A stretch of 57,070 nt of DNA from Amycolatopsis bullii (GTDB taxonomy: Bacteria > Actinomycetota > Actinomycetes > Mycobacteriales > Pseudonocardiaceae): assembly GCF_014654205.1 (NCBI RefSeq), contig NZ_BNAW01000057.1, positions 1 to 57,070 on the forward strand, in the 5' to 3' direction. This document shows, in pieces, positions 51,997 through 57,070 of this stretch. The number at the start of each line of letters is the position of its first letter. Positions within the stretch are counted from its first letter, which is position 1. The position numbers and the translations under genes were made by a program. The notes under the pieces were generated by a model. The model ran no database searches, had not been told where the DNA came from, and saw only the letters and a list, made by a program, of their open reading frames with translations.

Positions 51997-52842
51997 ATGA
52001 CTGTCGCGTTTCTCGGAACCGGGATCATGGGCGCCCCGATGGCGGCCAACATCGCCGAGGCGGGCCTCGACGTCCGCGTCTGGAACCGGACCCGGGCCAA
52101 AGCCGAACCCCTGTCCGACGTCGCCACGGTGGCCGATTCGCCGTCCGCCGCGGCCGACGGCGCGGACATCCTCGTGACGATGCTCGCCGACGGTTCCGCC
52201 GTGGCCGAAGCGTTCGAAGCCGCTTCGCCTGCGTCGGGAACGTTGTGGCTGCAGATGAGCACGGTCGGCCTCGACTGGACCGACCGCCTCGCCGCGATGG
52301 CGGAGGAGGCGGGGGTCGTGTTCGTCGACGCCCCGGTGCTCGGCACCCGGCAGCCCGCGGAACAGGCCCAGCTGCTGGTGCTGGGCTCGGGCCCGGAGGA
52401 GTCCCGGCCGGCGGCGACGCCGGTGTTCGACGCGGTCGGCATGCGCACGATCTGGCTCGGCCCGGCGGGCCGCGGCAGCCGCCTGAAGCTGGTGATGAAC
52501 GCGTGGGTGCTCGCGCTGACCAACGCGACGGCGGAGAGCCTGGGCCTGGCCCGCGCCCTCGGCCTGGACCCGGCCCTGTTCCTGGAGACGATCAAGGGCG
52601 GCGGCCTCGACGTCGGCTACGCGCACGTGAAGGGCGGCGCGATGCTGGCGGGCGAGTACCCGGCGTCGTTCCCGGCCGGGCTGGCGGCGAAGGACGCCCG
52701 CCTGGTGGTGGAGGCCGCGGGCGAGGAGGTCGACGTGGCGGGGGCGAAGGCGGTGCTGGCCCACCTGGAGGCGGCGGTCGAGGCCGGGCACGGAGACGAG
52801 GACATGGCCGCGCTGTACCGCGCGGTGCTGAAGGAGCGGTAG
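51997..52842 (+). CDS. NAD(P)-dependent beta-hydroxyacid dehydrogenase-like protein
   Basis: A 281-residue member of the 6-phosphogluconate/3-hydroxyisobutyrate dehydrogenase family. Rossmann motif FLGTGIMGAPMAANIAEAG is at residues 4-22; the FVDAPVLGTRQPAEQAQLLVLGSG substrate loop follows near residue 108. The catalytic Lys is likely in RLKLVMNAWVLAL near residue 165, and the late helical domain contains FPAGLAAKDARLV. The GT in VLGT replaces the usual SGG motif, so the substrate may not be a typical one. Confidence 0.85.
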   Translation: MTVAFLGTGIMGAPMAANIAEAGLDVRVWNRTRAKAEPLSDVATVADSPSAAADGADILVTMLADGSAVAEAFEAASPASGTLWLQMSTVGLDWTDRLAAMAEEAGVVFVDAPVLGTRQPAEQAQLLVLGSGPEESRPAATPVFDAVGMRTIWLGPAGRGSRLKLVMNAWVLALTNATAESLGLARALGLDPALFLETIKGGGLDVGYAHVKGGAMLAGEYPASFPAGLAAKDARLVVEAAGEEVDVAGAKAVLAHLEAAVEAGHGDEDMAALYRAVLKER

Positions 52843-52850
52843 AAAACCGG

Positions 52851-52865
52851 CCCCGGTCGCCGGGG
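52851..52865 (+). terminator. Short GC hairpin after the dehydrogenase gene
   Basis: CCCCGG-TCG-CCGGGG starts eight bases after the stop codon and is followed by a C-rich, T-containing tract. It is a weak but well-placed terminator candidate. Confidence 0.45.
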
Positions 52866-53045
52866 TGCCCCCCGTTTCCACTCTACCGGCGGGCACCGAC
52901 AGTTTCCGCGGCCCGGGCCGCGCTCCGCCGGCCGGACCGGCTCCCGGGCGAGGACGTTTTCCGGGCCCGGCGGGGTGACACGGTCGGGGACCGGCCCAGG
53001 CGGTAACCTCAGGCGGCATCCCGACCCCTGAACCGAGGAGGGCCC

Positions 53046-53432
53046 GTGTCGGCAGGGCAGATCGCCGCGTTGATCGCCGCAGGAGCATTCGTGGTGCTGG
53101 TCGTCCTGCTGGCGATCCCGCTGATCAAGCTCGGCAAGACGCTGGACGCGGCCACCGAGGCGATCGAGCGCACCAACAGCAACACCGATCCGCTGCTGAT
53201 CGGCGCGAACGAGACGATCACGCACGTCAACACCCAGCTCGAGCGGGTGGACGGGATCACCGCGAACGCGCAGGCGGTCACCGGCAACGTCTCCGCGCTG
53301 GCGTCGGTGTTCACCGCGACCCTGGGCGGCCCGCTCGTCAAGACCGCGGCGCTGTCCTACGGCCTGTCCAAGGCGATCAAGGCGCGCAAGAAGAAGAGCG
53401 CCTTGAAGGCCGCGCGGAAGGCCGGCAAATGA
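53046..53432 (+). CDS. DUF948 domain protein
   Basis: A 128-residue protein. A single N-terminal transmembrane helix (about residues 6-28, IAALIAAGAFVVLVVLLAIPLI) is followed by an extended helical region of the DUF948 type (LGKTLDAATEAIERTNSNTDPLL). The C-terminus is Lys/Arg-rich. Function unknown. The gene is the first of a block that runs through DUF6167, alaS, ruvX and mltG. The GTG follows GAGGAGGG. Confidence 0.88.
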   Translation: MSAGQIAALIAAGAFVVLVVLLAIPLIKLGKTLDAATEAIERTNSNTDPLLIGANETITHVNTQLERVDGITANAQAVTGNVSALASVFTATLGGPLVKTAALSYGLSKAIKARKKKSALKAARKAGK

Positions 53433-53731
53433 AGCGGCTGTTCTGGCTCGGCGTCGGCGTCGTCACCGGGGTCGTGCTCTCCCGCAAGGCCGCCGAAACC
53501 GCTCGTCAGGCCACTCCGGCCGGGTTAGCATCGAACCTGGGGGACGCCGTGCGCGAGCTGGCCGGCGCCGTGGGTTCGTTCGGCGCCGAGGTGCGCGCGG
53601 GCATGAACGAGCGGGAACAGGAGCTGCACGACATGGTCGAGGAGCGGACGGGCGTGACTGCGCCCCGCGCCGAGGGACGGCACGCGGCCGCCCGGCGCCC
53701 GGTCCGGCGAGCTCGCCGGGCGGAGGGCTGA
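53429..53731 (+). CDS. DUF6167-like small membrane-anchored protein
   Basis: A 100-residue protein beginning MKRLFWLGVGVVTGVVLSRKAAETAR, a short transmembrane or amphipathic helix, followed by a helical region and a basic Arg-rich tail. It resembles actinobacterial DUF6167 as I remember it; function unknown. It overlaps the DUF948 gene by four bases (ATGA) and is likely a partner protein. Confidence 0.75.
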   Translation: MKRLFWLGVGVVTGVVLSRKAAETARQATPAGLASNLGDAVRELAGAVGSFGAEVRAGMNEREQELHDMVEERTGVTAPRAEGRHAAARRPVRRARRAEG

Positions 53732-53803
53732 TCCGGGCCTGCCCGGAACCCTTCCGCCGTCGCCGCCACTCCGCTGCCGAACCACAGCCACAAGGACTGA
53801 CCC

Positions 53804-56464
<2,661 letters not shown>

Positions 56465-56495
56465 CCGCGGAAACCGCGGTCCGGACCGCCCCGGC

Positions 56496-56957
56496 GTGGG
56501 CGATCCGGGCCGCGGCCGTCGGCTCGGAGTGGATGTCGGATCCGTCCGGGTCGGAGTGGCGCTGAGCGATCCGGCCCCCCTGCTCGCCTCGCCATTGGTT
56601 ACCCTCTCCCGCGATGCGACCGACGACACTGACCTGGACCAGCTGGCCGCCCTCGTCACCGAGCACGAGGTGGTCGAGGTGATCGTGGGCCTGCCGCGAA
56701 CCCTCGCCAACCGGCAGGGTCCGGCGGCCGAGCTGGCGATCGCGTATTCTGAACGCCTGGCCGGGCGGATAGCGCCCGTGCCGGTCCGGCTGGGCGACGA
56801 GCGGCTGACCACGGTCACCGCATCCCGCATCCTCTCCCAGCGCGGGGTCAAAGGCCGCAAGCAGCGTGCGGTGGTCGACCAGGCCGCCGCCGTCGAGATC
56901 CTGCAGGCCTGGATCGACGCCGCCGCTGCGCACCGCGCCCGGGAGGGAGACCGATGA
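56496..56957 (+). CDS. ruvX: RuvX/YqgF putative pre-16S rRNA nuclease
   Basis: A 153-residue RNase H-fold protein. Seen are RRLGVDVGSVRVGVALSD (catalytic Asp), VIVGLPRTLANRQGP, and RLGDERLTTVTASRIL with the Glu/Asp pair. YqgF family members were first named Holliday-junction resolvases and are now linked to 16S rRNA 5' maturation. GTG at 56496 gives the usual short N-terminus; an in-frame TTG at 56457 would overlap alaS and is less likely. It is part of the alaS-ruvX-mltG block. Confidence 0.9.
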   Translation: MGDPGRGRRLGVDVGSVRVGVALSDPAPLLASPLVTLSRDATDDTDLDQLAALVTEHEVVEVIVGLPRTLANRQGPAAELAIAYSERLAGRIAPVPVRLGDERLTTVTASRILSQRGVKGRKQRAVVDQAAAVEILQAWIDAAAAHRAREGDR

Positions 56958-57070
56958 ACGAGCAGCCACCCGAGCCCCCACGCGGGCGCCGGCGACTGCG
57001 CGAGCCGGAAGCGGCCACCCCGCCGCCGTCCCGGCCCGCACCGCGCCGCGCCGACCCGCGGACCGCGGAC
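56954..57070 (+). CDS. mltG: Start of a probable endolytic transglycosylase MltG (cut by window end)
   Basis: Only the first ~39 codons are present. They encode a Pro/Arg-rich, disordered segment (MNEQPPEPPRGRRRLREPEAATPPPSRP...), which in actinobacterial MltG precedes the transmembrane helix. The identification rests on position: the gene overlaps the ruvX stop (ATGA) in the common alaS-ruvX-mltG order. No catalytic part is visible. Confidence 0.6.
   Translation, partial: MNEQPPEPPRGRRRLREPEAATPPPSRPAPRRADPRTAD

Overview
The window is one contiguous piece of a high-GC actinobacterial chromosome. Gene content and codon use fit the Pseudonocardiaceae, and an Amycolatopsis-like organism is my best guess (inference, not a database result). 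Signs are the many GTG starts, the 4-bp GTGA/ATGA gene overlaps, stand-alone LigD-polymerase and ATP-ligase genes, ECF sigma factors with DGPF or Asp23 partners, an intein-split Rv2578c-type radical SAM protein, and a DUF948-DUF6167-alaS-ruvX-mltG block. I see no rRNA or tRNA genes, CRISPR array, insertion sequence or prophage.

Layout. 1-5.2 kb: N-terminal part of a Ser/Thr kinase, a TVP38-type membrane protein, a NHEJ-type polymerase, a small membrane protein, a DUF6221-like protein and an LLM oxidoreductase. 5.2-10.7 kb: TmrB-like and maleylpyruvate-isomerase-like genes behind a PucR regulator, which diverges from the proline catabolic pair pruA-putB. 10.7-13.3 kb: thioredoxin, DUF2630, a DGPF protein with an ECF42-like sigma factor, then a dense intergenic inverted-repeat cluster. 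13.3-20 kb: a lipoprotein hydrolase that appears to lack its nucleophile, an ATP-dependent DNA ligase, and a long leftward operon of a RibD-like reductase, an ECF sigma factor, several Asp23-type proteins and AmaP. 20-31.3 kb: ZapE, PAP2, a D-amino-acid-oxidase-like gene, DUF2252, ornithine aminotransferase, an ArsR-AHSA1 pair, a PPK2-S9 peptidase-LLM operon and twin CrcB genes. 31.4-37.2 kb: an iron-box-preceded hydroxamate siderophore operon of the NRPS-independent type, carrying a glutamine-synthetase-like ligase but no DesC-type acyltransferase. 37.3-45.6 kb: soluble transhydrogenase, intein-containing radical SAM protein under an SOS-like box, MerB-fold protein, aspS, DUF389, and a phosphotransferase-fold protein with an altered catalytic loop. 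45.6-46.4 kb: a 700-bp non-coding stretch with two DnaA-box-like sites, a 27-bp-stem hairpin and short repeats. 46.4-57 kb: SGNH hydrolase, phosphoesterase, TetR-P450 operon, rarA, VOC and dehydrogenase genes, then alaS, ruvX and the start of a probable mltG.

Functional links. PucR with pruA/putB gives proline to glutamate, and rocD feeds the same semialdehyde from ornithine. The decarboxylase, N-hydroxylase, IucA/C synthetase and glutamine-synthetase-like ligase look like one siderophore pathway. The ECF sigma factor and Asp23/AmaP genes look like an envelope-stress module. The strongest candidates for something not yet described are the glutamine-synthetase-like enzyme in the siderophore operon, the sigma-Asp23 operon, the intein placed inside a radical-SAM cluster motif, and a recurring palindrome (GTCCACWGTGGAC) embedded in Ser-Thr-Val-Asp codons across the window.
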